Origin: Azoarcus olearius
GTDB lineage: Bacteria > Pseudomonadota > Gammaproteobacteria > Burkholderiales > Rhodocyclaceae
NCBI RefSeq assembly: GCF_001682385.1
Contig: NZ_CP016210.1
Coordinates: 1,984,001-2,048,000, forward strand
DNA length: 64,000 nt
Reading direction: 5' to 3'
Shown one piece after another: positions 1-12,347 of this stretch. Under the pieces are notes generated by a model, which saw nothing but the letters and a program-made list of their open reading frames with translations, did no database searches and was not told where the DNA came from. The position numbers and the translations under genes were made by a program. Position 1 is the first letter of the stretch. Every line of letters starts with the position of its first letter.

Positions 1-964
1 CGGGCGTCCATACCGCACGGTGCAGGCGACGGTCGAGCGGCGCCCAGCGCGCCATCTCGGTGGCGCGGAACACCACCACGCTGGGCAGGCGCAGGCCCGC
101 GGCGATGTGCGCGACGCCGGTGTCGTTGCACACCAGCAGGCGTGACCCCGCCAGCAATGCGGCCAGCGCGCCGGCGCTGATCGGCGCCGCCGCATCCACC
201 GCCGGCGTGCGCAGCGCGGCGCGCACCGCGCGCGTGATATCGGTTTCCGCTTCCGAGCCGGTCAGCACCAGCGGCAAGCCGGTGGCGGCGTGCAGCGCAT
301 CGCCCACCGCGGCGAAGCGCTCCGGCGCCCAGCGCTTGTCGGCCTGGCGCGCCCCGGCGTGCAGGCAGATGTAGCGCCCCGGGGCCAGTCCGCGCGCGAC
401 CCCGCTCGCCGCGAGTTCGGCCTCGTCGGCGGGATCGAGCGGGAACTCCAGCGCATCGCCGGCGCGCGCCGCGCCGATGAAGTCGGTGAGCGCCAGCAGG
501 CGGTGGATCTCGCTGCCGGCGGCGGGGTAGGGCAGCGTGTGTTCGTCCATGCCCGTGCCGAAGCCGGCGGTCACGCGGGCGCCGAACAGCTGCGTCACCG
601 CGTTGGAGAGCCGGCCGTCGCCGTGCAGTTGCAGCGCAAGGTCGAAGCGGCGCGCCTGCAGGGCCGTCAGGAAGGCGGGGAAGGCGGCGATGTCTGCCTC
701 GCGTTCCGGAAACCCCGGAAAACCGGGAAAGGCGACGAAGTCGTCCACATAGCGGCGGTAGCGGCGCGCAAAGGCCGCGGCCCACGGCAAGCCGACCAGC
801 GTGATGTGGGCATCCGCGCAGGCGCCGCGCAGCGCGCGCAGGGCGGGCACCGCGCACAGCATGTCGCCCAGCTGCAGCGCGCGCAGCACGACGATGCGCG
901 CGGGGCGCAGGCGCGCCAGCAGCGAAGGCGCCGGTGTAGCGGGGGCAGGGTTTGCACGTGTCAT
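1..964 (-). CDS. Glycosyltransferase family 9 (heptosyltransferase-like), 3' end off window
   Basis: Family 9 glycosyltransferases of the ADP-heptose:LPS heptosyltransferase type add sugars to the lipopolysaccharide core at the cytoplasmic face of the inner membrane. Translating leftwards from the ATG at 964 gives an Ala/Pro-rich lead of about 20 residues, then the N-terminal Rossmann strand with LRALQLGDML, later LHAGARQADKRWAPERF and LVLTGSEAE, and near the window edge CNDTGVAHIAAGL, the family's donor-site ND(T/S)G...H motif. A GAGGAG ribosome binding site precedes the ATG and a sigma-54-like element lies 36 nt upstream. The reading frame is open to position 2, so the C-terminus is missing. 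The exact acceptor sugar cannot be told. Confidence 0.88.
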   Translation of the reverse strand, partial: MTRANPAPATPAPSLLARLRPARIVVLRALQLGDMLCAVPALRALRGACADAHITLVGLPWAAAFARRYRRYVDDFVAFPGFPGFPEREADIAAFPAFLTALQARRFDLALQLHGDGRLSNAVTQLFGARVTAGFGTGMDEHTLPYPAAGSEIHRLLALTDFIGAARAGDALEFPLDPADEAELAASGVARGLAPGRYICLHAGARQADKRWAPERFAAVGDALHAATGLPLVLTGSEAETDITRAVRAALRTPAVDAAAPISAGALAALLAGSRLLVCNDTGVAHIAAGLRLPSVVVFRATEMARWAPLDRRLHRAVWTP

Positions 965-1000
965 CGGGGCGTCTCCTCGGGTCGGGCGTGGCGCTCTCCA

Positions 1001-1014
1001 GCAAGCGGCGGGCC
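1001..1014 (-). promoter_or_regulatory. Sigma-54-like -24/-12 element for the family 9 glycosyltransferase
   Basis: The minus strand reads GGCCCGCCGCTTGC: GG, ten bases, GC, with TTGC at -12. It lies 36 nt before the ATG at 964 and is almost identical to the element before the phasin gene (51275-51288). The -24 half lacks the usual A of GGCAC, so this is one of the looser matches. Confidence 0.5.
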
Positions 1015-1015
1015 G

Positions 1016-1029
1016 GGCGCGCCGATTGC
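1016..1029 (+). promoter_or_regulatory. Sigma-54-like element for the small protein at 1086
   Basis: Plus strand GGCGCGCCGATTGC followed by T, with the exact GG-N10-GC spacing and a good TTGCT -12 half. It is 56 nt before the ATG at 1086 and back to back with the minus-strand element at 1001-1014. The -24 half (GGCGC) deviates from GGCAC. Confidence 0.5.
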
Positions 1030-1041
1030 TCTCCCCGCGAG

Positions 1042-1057
1042 GGGCGGCTTTCCGCCC
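1042..1057 (+). other. Perfect 6-bp hairpin in the leader of the 1086 gene
   Basis: GGGCGG, four-base loop CTTT, CCGCCC. There is no T-run, so it is not a simple terminator. It lies between the putative promoter and the start codon at 1086 and would be part of the 5' leader. Confidence 0.4.
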
Positions 1058-1085
1058 GCCATACCAAAAACACGGGAGACAAACG

Positions 1086-1433
1086 ATGACGGCAAGGAAA
1101 AAGGTGGCGACCTGGCTGGACCTGGTGAACACCGTGGTGAGCGGCGGCGCGGAGCGGGTGCGCATCCATCCGCTGTGCGGCAGCGATGGCGGCTGCGTGG
1201 CGCTGTCGCTTGACGAGCGGGTGGTGCACGACAGCGGGGGCCGCGTGACGGTGTTCCGCGGTGAAGAAGCGGCGGCGCGCTTTCTGGCGCTGGGCGGTTG
1301 CCACACCTACAGTCGGGGAGAACGCCTGCAGTTGCAGGCCGCGTGCGGCAACGGGGCGCGCTGCCTCCGCCTGCAGCGCGGCAGCCAGCTCGACGCGTGC
1401 GAAGGGGCCCGCGCCGCGCAGGTGACCGCATGA
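1086..1433 (+). CDS. Hypothetical protein, 115 aa
   Basis: I do not recognise this family. The ATG at 1086 has a GGGAG ribosome binding site about 8 nt upstream, and codon use matches the neighbours. The protein is soluble-looking, with no signal peptide or membrane segment. It starts MTARKKVATWLDLVNTVVSG and has four cysteines in its C-terminal half (GGCHTYS, AACGNGARC, LDACEG), which could bind a metal or form disulfides, though their spacing fits no motif I know. It sits between a sigma-54-like element and egtD. The reading frame remains open upstream of 1086, but that extension lacks a ribosome binding site and runs through the promoter, so I reject it. Confidence 0.6.
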   Translation: MTARKKVATWLDLVNTVVSGGAERVRIHPLCGSDGGCVALSLDERVVHDSGGRVTVFRGEEAAARFLALGGCHTYSRGERLQLQAACGNGARCLRLQRGSQLDACEGARAAQVTA

Positions 1434-1511
1434 GGGCGGCGGCGCGGGCGACCGCCGCGGCCGAGTGCTTATTACATCGCGCTGTATTCTTTGCACATAG
1501 GGAGGGCGGCC

Positions 1512-2507
1512 ATGCGTGCGCTTGAACCGGGGGCGAGGGGACTCGCCACGCTGCGGCTGGCCTATCCGCCCGCCGTTGCCGAAACCGCCACGGAAAGCGA
1601 GTTCGGCGCGGCCCTGCTCGCCGGGCTGCGCGCCTACCCCAAGCGGGTGCCGTGCAAATACCTGTACGACGCCGCCGGCGCCGAACTGTTCGAACGCATC
1701 TGCGACCTGCCCGAGTACTACCCGACGCGCACCGAGCTGGCCTTGCTGGGCGCGCACCGCGAAGCGATCGCGGCGGCGATGGGCGCGGACGCCGAGCTGA
1801 TCGAGTTCGGCGCCGGCGCCGGGCGCAAGGTCAGCCTGCTGCTGTCCGCGCTGCAACGCCCGCGCGCCTATCTGCCGATCGACATCGCGCCGGAGGCATT
1901 GGCGGCCGGTGCGCGCGCGGTGGCCGAGGCGTTTCCGGCGGTGGCGGTAAAGCCACTGGTGGCGGACTACACCCGGGCCTTGCGGCTGCCCGCGCCCGCG
2001 GGGCGCCGGGTGGGCTTCTTCCCCGGTTCCACCATCGGCAACTTCGCGCCCGACGAAGCGCTCGCCTTCCTGCGCCGCCTGGCGGTGCTGCTGCGCGGCG
2101 GCGGGCTGCTGGTGGGGGTGGATCTGGTGAAGGACCCGGCGGTGCTGCACGCCGCCTACAACGACAGCGCGGGCGTGACCGCGGCCTTCAACCAGAACCT
2201 GCTGCTGCGCGCCAATCGCGAACTCGGCGCCGGTTTCCGGCCCGAGCTGTTCGCCCACTACGCCTTCTACCACCCGGGCGCGCGCCGTATCGAAATGCAC
2301 CTCACCAGCCTCGCCGACCAGGAGGTGCAGATCGCTGGGCACGCCATCGGCTTCGCTGCTGGCGAGACCATCCACACCGAGGATTCCTACAAGTACACCG
2401 TCAGCGGCTTCCAGTCGCTGGCGGCGCAGGCCGGCTATCTGCCGCGCGAGGTGTGGGTGGACGCGGAACGGCGCTTCAGCCTGCACTGGCTGGCGGTGCC
2501 GGCCTGA
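1512..2507 (+). CDS. egtD: L-histidine N-alpha-methyltransferase family protein (EgtD-like)
   Basis: SAM-dependent methyltransferase of the EgtD family, which trimethylates histidine to hercynine in ergothioneine (redox thiol) synthesis. The 331-residue protein has the family layout: KYLYDAAGAELFERICDLPEYYPTR split across two short motifs near residues 45-70, the SAM-binding glycine motif IEFGAGAGRKVSLLL near 100, the characteristic FFPGSTIGNF near 170, and the C-terminal HTEDSYKYT substrate-site motif. The start is set at ATG 1512, seven bases after GGGAGG; a TTG at 1491 in the same frame has no ribosome binding site. No egtB lies nearby, so hercynine formation would have to couple to a distant gene, or the substrate differs. 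Confidence 0.85.
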   Translation: MRALEPGARGLATLRLAYPPAVAETATESEFGAALLAGLRAYPKRVPCKYLYDAAGAELFERICDLPEYYPTRTELALLGAHREAIAAAMGADAELIEFGAGAGRKVSLLLSALQRPRAYLPIDIAPEALAAGARAVAEAFPAVAVKPLVADYTRALRLPAPAGRRVGFFPGSTIGNFAPDEALAFLRRLAVLLRGGGLLVGVDLVKDPAVLHAAYNDSAGVTAAFNQNLLLRANRELGAGFRPELFAHYAFYHPGARRIEMHLTSLADQEVQIAGHAIGFAAGETIHTEDSYKYTVSGFQSLAAQAGYLPREVWVDAERRFSLHWLAVPA

Positions 2508-2513
2508 CCGCAG

Positions 2514-2532
2514 GGCGCCCCGCGCGGGCGCC
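2514..2532 (+). other. Strong hairpin between egtD and the DUF2892 gene
   Basis: GGCGCCC, loop CGCGC, GGGCGCC: a perfect 7-bp G+C stem just after the egtD stop. No T-run follows, so it may be a weak terminator, an mRNA-end protector or an attenuator ahead of the glucan operon. Confidence 0.4.
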
Positions 2533-2553
2533 ACTTCGAGGAGGAAACAAACG

Positions 2554-2985
2554 ATGCTGCCATCAACCTCAGAGCGGGTGCCGCTGCACACCGCGGACCA
2601 CGTCAACCGCCGCATCCGCCGCCACACCTGGGAGGCGGTGGAGAAGGCCTCGCTCGGCGGGCTGCCGGCGGTGGACCAGCGCCTGGCCGAGCTGGAGCGC
2701 GAATGGGACATCGAGCGCACGCTGGAGGCCAATGCGGCGTCGGTGGCGCTGGTGGGCTGCGTGCTGGGCGCCTTCGTCGACCGGCGCTTCTACGTGATGC
2801 CGGCGCTGGTCGGCGCCTTCCTGCTGCAGCATGCGCTGCAGGGCTGGTGCCCGCCGCTGCCGCTGTTCCGCCGCATGGGGGTGCGCACCGCGGCCGAGAT
2901 CGAGGACGAGCGCCGCGCGCTGCGCGCGGTGCGGGCCGATCTTGCCACCAGCCGCAGCGTGGTCGGCAGCGGCTACGTGCGCTGA
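2554..2985 (+). CDS. DUF2892-type small inner-membrane protein
   Basis: 143 residues. A soluble N-terminal 60 residues is followed by two closely spaced hydrophobic segments (about 63-78 and 82-95), with [17 protein letters not shown] and [18 protein letters not shown]. The second half matches DUF2892 (YgaP-like) membrane proteins with the family's [16 protein letters not shown] tail. The role is unknown. GAGGAGG precedes the ATG by about 8 nt. The stop codon overlaps the glgB start (TGATG), so the gene is translationally coupled to the glucan operon, which suggests co-regulation rather than a direct metabolic role. Confidence 0.75.
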   Translation: MLPSTSERVPLHTADHVNRRIRRHTWEAVEKASLGGLPAVDQRLAELEREWDIERTLEANAASVALVGCVLGAFVDRRFYVMPALVGAFLLQHALQGWCPPLPLFRRMGVRTAAEIEDERRALRAVRADLATSRSVVGSGYVR

Positions 2986-4898
2986 TGGGCGGCGACCGTT
3001 CCGACCAGCGTGCCGCGCTGCTCGACGCGCACGACGTCTATCTCTTTCGCGAGGGTTCGCACGCCCGCCTGTACGACCGCATGGGCTGCGTGCTTGGCGA
3101 AGGCGGCGCGCGTTTCGCGTTGTGGGCGCCCAACGCGCGTTCGGTGCGCGTGGTGGGCAGTTTCGACGGCTGGGGCGAAGGTGCCCCGCTGGTGCTGCGT
3201 GCCGACGACTCGGGGCTGTGGGAAGGCGAGCTGGCCGGGGTGGCGCACGGCGACCTCTACAAGTTCCGCGTCGAGCGCGCCGACGGCAGCCTGATCGACA
3301 AGGCCGACCCCTACGCGGTGTACGCCGAGGCGCCCCCGGCCACCGCGTCGCGGGCATGGCGGCTGGACTACGCCTGGGGCGATGGCGACTGGATGGCCGC
3401 GCGCGGCCGGCTGCAGGCGGCCGACCGCGCGATGAGCATCTACGAGGTGCACCTCGGCTCCTGGCGGCGGCCGCGCGCCGGCCAGCTGCCCGGCTACCGC
3501 GAGATCGCGCCGCTGCTGGCGGAATACGTGCGCGGGATGGGCTTCACCCACGTCGAATTGCTGCCGGTGGCGGAGCATCCGTTCTACGGCTCCTGGGGTT
3601 ACCAGAGCACCGGCTATTTCGCCCCGAGTGCGCGCTACGGCCCGCCGGAAGACTTCATGTTCCTGGTCGATACGCTGCACCAGGCCGGCGTCGGCGTGAT
3701 CCTCGACTGGGTGCCGTCGCATTTTCCGAGCGATGCCCACGGCCTGGCCGAATTCGACGGCACGCATCTCTACGAGCACGCCGATCCGCGCCAGGGCTAC
3801 CACCCGGAGTGGCATTCCTGCATCTTCAACTACGGCCGTCACGAGGTCTGCGCCTTCCTGCTTTCCAGCGCGCTGAACTGGCTCGACCGTTACCACATCG
3901 ACGCGCTGCGGGTGGATGCGGTGGCTTCGATGCTCTATCTCGACTACGGCCGCCGCGCCGGCGAGTGGATTCCCAACCGCCACGGCGGCAAGGAGAACCT
4001 GGAGGCGGTCGCCTTCCTGCGCCGGCTCAACGAGGCGGTGTACCGCGACCATCCCGACGTGCACACCATCGCCGAGGAATCGACCGCGTGGCCGATGGTG
4101 TCGCGGCCCACCTACCTGGGCGGGCTCGGCTTCGGCATGAAGTGGAACATGGGCTGGATGCACGACACCCTGGACTACCTCAAGCACGACCCGATCTACC
4201 GCAAGTTCCACCATGGCCGGCTCACGTTCTCGATCTGGTACGCCTTTCAGGAGAACTTCGTGCTGCCGCTCTCGCACGACGAGGTGGTGTACGGCAAGGG
4301 CTCGCTGATCGCCCGCATGCCCGGCGACGACTGGCAGCGCTTTGCCGGGCTGCGCAGCCTGTTCGGCTACATGTGGGCGCATCCGGGCAAGAAGCTGCTG
4401 TTCATGGGCGGCGAATTCGGCCAGCGCGCCGAATGGACGCACGAGGGCGAACTCGACTGGGCGGCGCTCGACAACCCGCTGCAGGCCGCGCTGCGGCTGT
4501 GGGTGGGCGATCTCAACCGCCTCTACCGCGAACACCCGGCGCTGCACGCGCTCGACTTCGACCCCGCCGGCTTCCGCTGGGTGGATAGCGAGAACGCCGA
4601 CGACAGCGTGCTCGCCTTCCTGCGCCTCGCCGGCGACGGGCGCGCGGTGCTGGTGGTGTGCAACTTCACGCCGCTCGTGCGGCACAACTACGTGGTCGGC
4701 GTGCCGGCGGGGGGCTTCTGGCGCGAGGCGCTCAACAGCGACGGCATGGCCTACGGCGGCAGCGGCGTCGGCAACTTCGGCGGCATGGAGGCGGCGCCCG
4801 CGCCGGCGCACGGCCTGCCGTGGTCGCTGGCGCTGACGCTGCCGCCGCTCGGGGTGATGTATTTCGTGCAGGAGTCGGGCGATGGCGGCGGGCATTGA
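2985..4898 (+). CDS. glgB: 1,4-alpha-glucan branching enzyme
   Basis: Makes alpha-1,6 branches in glycogen-like glucan. The protein is 637 residues, shorter than the roughly 730 of E. coli GlgB because the extra N-terminal module is absent. It starts with a CBM48 domain (about 35-120: [20 protein letters not shown]), followed by the GH13 barrel and a C-terminal all-beta domain. Catalytic residues by family comparison: nucleophile Asp311 in DALRVDAV, acid/base Glu364 in IAEEST, and Asp432 in [13 protein letters not shown]. The ATG at 2985 overlaps the upstream stop, and the end overlaps glgE by 17 nt, so the three glucan genes form a tight operon. In the GlgE pathway this enzyme branches the linear chains that GlgE makes. 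Confidence 0.96.
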   Translation: MGGDRSDQRAALLDAHDVYLFREGSHARLYDRMGCVLGEGGARFALWAPNARSVRVVGSFDGWGEGAPLVLRADDSGLWEGELAGVAHGDLYKFRVERADGSLIDKADPYAVYAEAPPATASRAWRLDYAWGDGDWMAARGRLQAADRAMSIYEVHLGSWRRPRAGQLPGYREIAPLLAEYVRGMGFTHVELLPVAEHPFYGSWGYQSTGYFAPSARYGPPEDFMFLVDTLHQAGVGVILDWVPSHFPSDAHGLAEFDGTHLYEHADPRQGYHPEWHSCIFNYGRHEVCAFLLSSALNWLDRYHIDALRVDAVASMLYLDYGRRAGEWIPNRHGGKENLEAVAFLRRLNEAVYRDHPDVHTIAEESTAWPMVSRPTYLGGLGFGMKWNMGWMHDTLDYLKHDPIYRKFHHGRLTFSIWYAFQENFVLPLSHDEVVYGKGSLIARMPGDDWQRFAGLRSLFGYMWAHPGKKLLFMGGEFGQRAEWTHEGELDWAALDNPLQAALRLWVGDLNRLYREHPALHALDFDPAGFRWVDSENADDSVLAFLRLAGDGRAVLVVCNFTPLVRHNYVVGVPAGGFWREALNSDGMAYGGSGVGNFGGMEAAPAPAHGLPWSLALTLPPLGVMYFVQESGDGGGH

Positions 4899-6930
4899 AT
4901 TACCGGCCGAGGGCCGCGTCCGCGCGGTTGTCGAAGGGGTGACGCCGCAGGTGGATGGCGGCCGCTTCGCGGTCAAGCGCAGCCTGGGTGAAGACCTGGT
5001 GGTGGAGGCCGACTGCTTCGCCGACGGCCATGACGCGGTGGTGGCGGTGCTGGCCTGGCGGCGCGACGACGAGGGCGACGGCGAGGCTCCGGAGCGCTGG
5101 CACGCAGTGCCGATGCAGCCGCTGGGCAACGACCGCTGGCGCGCCAGCATCCGCCTGCCGGAACTCGGGCGCTGGTGGTACACCGTGTCGGCCTGGGTGG
5201 ATGGCTTCCTGTCGTGGCGCGGTGAACTCGCGCGCCGCATCGATGCCGGCGACGTGCGCATCGCGCTGCTGGTGGGCGCCGGACTGGCCGCGGACGCCGC
5301 GGCCCGCGCCGAGGGCGACGACCGCCAGCGCCTGGTCGACTGGGGCCGGCGGCTGCAGGCCGCGAGCACCGGCGAGGACGCGGAGGTGATGAAGCTGCTC
5401 GCGCTCGATCCGGCGTTTGCCGAACTCGCCACCCGCTACCCCGACCGCCGCTTCGCCGCCACCCACGCCGCGCTGCCGGTGGATGTGGACCGCGCGCGCG
5501 CCCGCTTCGGCGCCTGGTACGAGTTCTTTCCGCGCTCGGCCGGCACCGGCGCCTCGCACGGCACGCTGGCCGACTGCGTGCGGCGCCTGCCGGCAATTGC
5601 CGCGATGGGCTTCGACGTGGTGTACCTGCCGCCGATCCACCCGATCGGGCGCGAGCGGCGCAAGGGCCCCAACAACGCGCTCGAAGCCGGGCCGGACGAC
5701 GTCGGCAGCCCGTGGGCGATCGGCGCCGCCGAGGGCGGCCACCTCGCGGTGCACCCGGCGCTCGGCACGCTGGACGACCTGCGCACGCTGGTGGCCGCCG
5801 CGCGCGATCACGGGCTGGAGATCGCGCTCGACATCGCGCTGCAGTGCGCGCCCGACCACCCCTGGGTGCGCGAGCATCCGTCCTGGTTCCGCCGCCGGCC
5901 CGACGGCAGCGTGCAGTACGCCGAGAACCCGCCCAAGAAGTACCAGGACATCTATCCCTTCGATTTCGAAAGCGAGGACTGGCGCGCGATGTGGCAGGCG
6001 CTGGCGGGCATCTTCCACCACTGGATACGCGAGGGCGTGCGCGTGTTCCGGGTGGACAACCCGCACACCAAGTCCTTCGCGTTCTGGGAGTGGGCGATCG
6101 CCTCGATCCGCCGCGAGCACCCGGACACGATCTTCCTCGCCGAGGCCTTCACCCGGCCACGGGTGATGCACCGGCTGGCCAAGCTCGGCTACAACCAGTC
6201 GTACACCTACTTCACCTGGCGCAATACCCGCGCCGAACTCACCGCCTACTTCGAGGAACTGGCGCACGGGCCCGGGCGCGACTATTTCCGCCCCAACGTG
6301 TGGCCCAACACGCCGGACATCCTGCCGGAATACCTGCAGACCGGCGGCCGCGCGGCCTTCGTGGTGCGGCTGGTGCTGGCGGCCACGCTGGCCTCGGCCT
6401 ACGGCATCTACGGCCCCGCGTTCGAGCTGATGGAGTACGAGCCGCGCGAGCCGGGCAGCGAGGAATACCTGAACTCCGAGAAATACCAGCTGCGCGAGTG
6501 GCCCAACGATCCGGACCCGACGCAGAGCCTGGCCGAACTGATCGGGCGGGTGAACCGCATCCGGCGCGACAACCCGGCGCTGCATTCCAATGCCTCGCTG
6601 CGTTTCCTCGACATCGACAACGAACAGATGATCGCCTACGCCAAGCGCGCGCCCGGCGCGGACGGGCGCGGTGAATCCGACAACCTGGTGATCGTGGTGG
6701 CCAACCTCGATCCGCACAACCCGCACGCCGGTTGGCTGGAGCTGGATCTCGCCGCGCTCGGCATCGCCCCGGGCACGCCTTTCCAGGCCCACGACCTGCT
6801 GTCCGGCGCGCGCTACCTGTGGAGCGGGGCGCGCAACTTCGTGCGCCTCGACCCGCAGCGCATGCCCGCCCACATCCTGCGGGTGCGCCGCCGCCTGCGC
6901 AGCGAGCGCGACTTCGACTACTTCCTGTGA
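4882..6930 (+). CDS. glgE: Alpha-1,4-glucan:maltose-1-phosphate maltosyltransferase
   Basis: Transfers maltosyl units from maltose 1-phosphate to the non-reducing ends of alpha-1,4-glucan. The 682-residue length is typical of GlgE (GH13_3). Visible markers: N-terminal beta-sandwich (about 15-120), the [11 protein letters not shown] motif opening the catalytic part, [19 protein letters not shown] (phosphate-site loop), nucleophile Asp392 in [10 protein letters not shown], and acid/base Glu421 in [10 protein letters not shown]. It is flanked by glgB and a treS-maltokinase fusion, the classic gene set of the trehalose-to-glucan pathway. It overlaps glgB by 17 nt, and its own stop is only 9 nt before the treS start. 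No glgA or glgC is seen here. Confidence 0.96.
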   Translation: MAAGIELPAEGRVRAVVEGVTPQVDGGRFAVKRSLGEDLVVEADCFADGHDAVVAVLAWRRDDEGDGEAPERWHAVPMQPLGNDRWRASIRLPELGRWWYTVSAWVDGFLSWRGELARRIDAGDVRIALLVGAGLAADAAARAEGDDRQRLVDWGRRLQAASTGEDAEVMKLLALDPAFAELATRYPDRRFAATHAALPVDVDRARARFGAWYEFFPRSAGTGASHGTLADCVRRLPAIAAMGFDVVYLPPIHPIGRERRKGPNNALEAGPDDVGSPWAIGAAEGGHLAVHPALGTLDDLRTLVAAARDHGLEIALDIALQCAPDHPWVREHPSWFRRRPDGSVQYAENPPKKYQDIYPFDFESEDWRAMWQALAGIFHHWIREGVRVFRVDNPHTKSFAFWEWAIASIRREHPDTIFLAEAFTRPRVMHRLAKLGYNQSYTYFTWRNTRAELTAYFEELAHGPGRDYFRPNVWPNTPDILPEYLQTGGRAAFVVRLVLAATLASAYGIYGPAFELMEYEPREPGSEEYLNSEKYQLREWPNDPDPTQSLAELIGRVNRIRRDNPALHSNASLRFLDIDNEQMIAYAKRAPGADGRGESDNLVIVVANLDPHNPHAGWLELDLAALGIAPGTPFQAHDLLSGARYLWSGARNFVRLDPQRMPAHILRVRRRLRSERDFDYFL

Positions 6931-6939
6931 GGGCCCGCC

Positions 6940-10266
<3,327 letters not shown>

Positions 10267-10288
10267 ATCCGGCGGCTTGCCGCGCCGC

Positions 10289-10855
10289 TCAGAAGCGGTG
10301 GCCGAGGATGACCTGGAAGGTTTCCAGTCCCGGGTTGGGGTGCTTGATGCCGGCGTTGGAGTAGTGCATCAGGCGCGCCCCCAGCCAGGTTTCGCCCCGC
10401 CCGCCGGGCGCTTCGCCGCCCCAGGAAAAACCCGCGCCGACCAGTTCGCCGAACTGGAAGCGGGTGGAAAACTCTTTCGAGCCGAGGTCGTTGCGCGAGA
10501 ACACGTGGGCGCCCAGGCCGAGTTCGAGATAGGGGCGGATCGTCTGCATCGGCGGTTCGAAGCGGAAGGTGGCGAAGGCGCCGCCCTGCACCAGCTTGTC
10601 GCCCTCGTGGCGGTGCTGGTTGATCTGCAGTTCGGGGGAGGCGGTGATGCGCCAGCCGCCCGGATGGGCTTCGTACACCGGCGGCAGCGTCCATTGCAGG
10701 CCGAAGCTGTCGACATCGTTGCGGGTGCCGCCCAGCAGCGCCACGCCGTGCTGCGCGAAACACGCCGGCGTGGCGGCGAGCATGAGCAGCGCAAGGCCGG
10801 CGTGCAGCCGGCGGGTCAGGGGGTGGGGAGGGCGCGAGGAAGCGTTCGTGTCCAT
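10289..10855 (-). CDS. pagL: Lipid A 3-O-deacylase PagL
   Basis: Outer-membrane beta-barrel enzyme that removes the 3-O acyl chain of lipid A, changing membrane permeability and immune recognition. The 188-residue protein has a signal peptide ending near CFAQ (about residue 35), then alternating beta-strand sequence, and near the C-terminus the PagL catalytic signature MHYSNAGIKHPNPG, with the His-Ser pair of the family. It ends in Phe (HRF), as outer-membrane barrels do. The ATG at 10855 is preceded by AAGGAG. A strict sigma-54-like element lies 49 nt upstream. The gene converges on treS, with 22 bp between the stop codons. Confidence 0.92.
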   Translation of the reverse strand: MDTNASSRPPHPLTRRLHAGLALLMLAATPACFAQHGVALLGGTRNDVDSFGLQWTLPPVYEAHPGGWRITASPELQINQHRHEGDKLVQGGAFATFRFEPPMQTIRPYLELGLGAHVFSRNDLGSKEFSTRFQFGELVGAGFSWGGEAPGGRGETWLGARLMHYSNAGIKHPNPGLETFQVILGHRF

Positions 10856-10904
10856 GACGGATTCTCCTTGGTATATGCCGGCGGCGCGGCGACGCATTCG
10901 CTTT

Positions 10905-10918
10905 GCAAGCGGGGTGCC
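10905..10918 (-). promoter_or_regulatory. Sigma-54-like promoter for pagL
   Basis: The minus strand reads GGCACCCCGCTTGC followed by AAA, a close match to the GGCAC...TTGCA sigma-54 consensus with exact GG-N10-GC spacing. It is 49 nt before the pagL ATG. The same 14 bases recur as the promoter element of the SDR gene at 20835 (20893-20906). Confidence 0.75.
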
Positions 10919-10985
10919 CGATCCGGGGCCCCGTTGCGGCCGAGTTTAACGCCGCTGTCACAACGCTCGCCACGCCCGCTCGCAT

Positions 10986-11008
10986 GAATTACCCCGCAGC
11001 TGTAATTC
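10986..11008. promoter_or_regulatory. Perfect inverted repeat, candidate activator-binding site
   Basis: GAATTAC, nine bases, GTAATTC: perfect 7-bp arms in an otherwise G+C-rich region, lying between the two divergent sigma-54-like promoters of pagL and the ferritin-like operon. A related repeat is found in the matching position at 18359-18384. Sigma-54 promoters require an upstream-bound activator, so this is a plausible enhancer site. Its distance is 51 bp from the plus-strand GG and 67 bp from the minus-strand one. Confidence 0.5.
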
Positions 11009-11058
11009 CTACGTGCATGACGGCGGGGATGACCGCGCCGACGCGGAACGCCACCGCG

Positions 11059-11072
11059 GGAACGGCTTTTGC
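11059..11072 (+). promoter_or_regulatory. Sigma-54-like promoter for the ferritin-like operon
   Basis: GGAACGGCTTTTGC followed by A, a strict match (GGAAC, TTGC, GG-N10-GC), 59 nt before the ATG at 11132. It differs at only one position from the element before 18492. Confidence 0.78.
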
Positions 11073-11131
11073 ACCGCCGCAATCATGTGACGTGCGCCAG
11101 CCCATGCGTCATCGCGCCCGAGGAGACACCG

Positions 11132-12292
11132 ATGAACCTGTTCGACAACGCGGGGGTACCGCTCGACAAACAATGCATGACCTGGAAGGACATGGTCGGC
11201 AAGCCGATCAGCAAGCTCGACGACGACGCCTTTACCCGCCTCCGCGTGATCCTGATGAACGGGCTGGAAACCGATGCCCTGCGTCTGAGCCACATCGCCG
11301 CCCGCCTCAATGGCGAGTTGAGGGTGCCGCTGGCGCAGGTGCGCCGCATCGAACAGCACCAGGCCACCGCGGTGAACTGGCTGATGTCCGCCGACCACTC
11401 GCCGCTGGAAACCACCATCGCGTATGAACAGCTCGCGATCGAGGTCACCGCCGCGGTGGCCCAGCGCGAGCCCGATCCCTACCTCGCGCAGGTGTATCGC
11501 TTCGGCCTGCTGGAGGACTTCGACCACCTGTACCGTTATTCCGCGCTGCTCGACCGGCTGGAAGGCAAGGACGCCAACAACATCCTGCAGGGCCACACCG
11601 ACATCGTGCCCGGCCGACCGACCGCCGAGGAGCACCGCGCCCCGCAGGACGACGTGCGCCGCGCCTACGGTCCGCGCGCGCAGCTGGTCTCCAAGCTGCA
11701 TGCCACCTTGATCACCGCGGCCGAGTTCCAGACCCACGACTACTACATGAACATCGGCCCCACCTTCGCCGATCCGGTCGCCCGCCAGCTGTACGCCGAG
11801 ATCGCTTCGATCGAGGAACAGCACGTCACCCAGTACGGCTCGTTGCTCGACCCGCAGCAGAGCTTTCTGGAGATGTGGCTGCTGCACGAGGCCGCCGAGG
11901 TGTACGGCTACTACTCCTGCGCCGAGTCCGAGACCAACCCGCGCCTGAAGGCGCTATGGGAGCGCTTCTGCGACTACGAACTCGGCCATCTGCACCTGGT
12001 GTGCGACCTGCTGCGCCGCCACGAAGGGCGCGACCCCGCCGAGGTGCTGGCGCGCAGCCTGCCGGCGCCGCTGGAATTCCGCAGCCAGCGCGACTTCGTC
12101 CGCGACGTGCTGGCCGAAGAGGTGGATCTGCGCGCCAACGGCTCGGAGTTCGTCGTGCGCAACGCCGAAAGCCCGGCCTCGATCGAGTACCGCCGGCGCA
12201 TCAATGCCGCCGGTTCGCCCTCGACCCAGGTGGCGATGTCCTACCACTGGACCTCGGGCACCGAACTCAACCGTCCGCAGATGCGCAACTGA
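11132..12292 (+). CDS. Ferritin-like superfamily protein, 386 aa
   Basis: A mostly helical protein without signal peptide. The C-terminal 200 residues contain the carboxylate/His patterns of the ferritin-like fold, notably EIASIEEQHVTQYGSLL (E-E-x-x-H) and FCDYELGHLHLVCDLL (E...H), suggesting a di-iron or di-manganese site. The N-terminal part (TRLRVILMNGLETDALRLSHIAARL split in the middle) forms another helical hairpin. The specific reaction is unknown; proteins of this kind occur in stress and desiccation gene sets. The ATG at 11132 follows GAGGAG. It is the first gene of a four-gene operon (11132-14307) with a second ferritin-like protein downstream. Confidence 0.7.
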   Translation: MNLFDNAGVPLDKQCMTWKDMVGKPISKLDDDAFTRLRVILMNGLETDALRLSHIAARLNGELRVPLAQVRRIEQHQATAVNWLMSADHSPLETTIAYEQLAIEVTAAVAQREPDPYLAQVYRFGLLEDFDHLYRYSALLDRLEGKDANNILQGHTDIVPGRPTAEEHRAPQDDVRRAYGPRAQLVSKLHATLITAAEFQTHDYYMNIGPTFADPVARQLYAEIASIEEQHVTQYGSLLDPQQSFLEMWLLHEAAEVYGYYSCAESETNPRLKALWERFCDYELGHLHLVCDLLRRHEGRDPAEVLARSLPAPLEFRSQRDFVRDVLAEEVDLRANGSEFVVRNAESPASIEYRRRINAAGSPSTQVAMSYHWTSGTELNRPQMRN

Positions 12293-12347
12293 GGCGGCCC
12301 CGGATTTCGAAACGCTGCAATCAATCGGATCACAAGGAGGGATTCCC

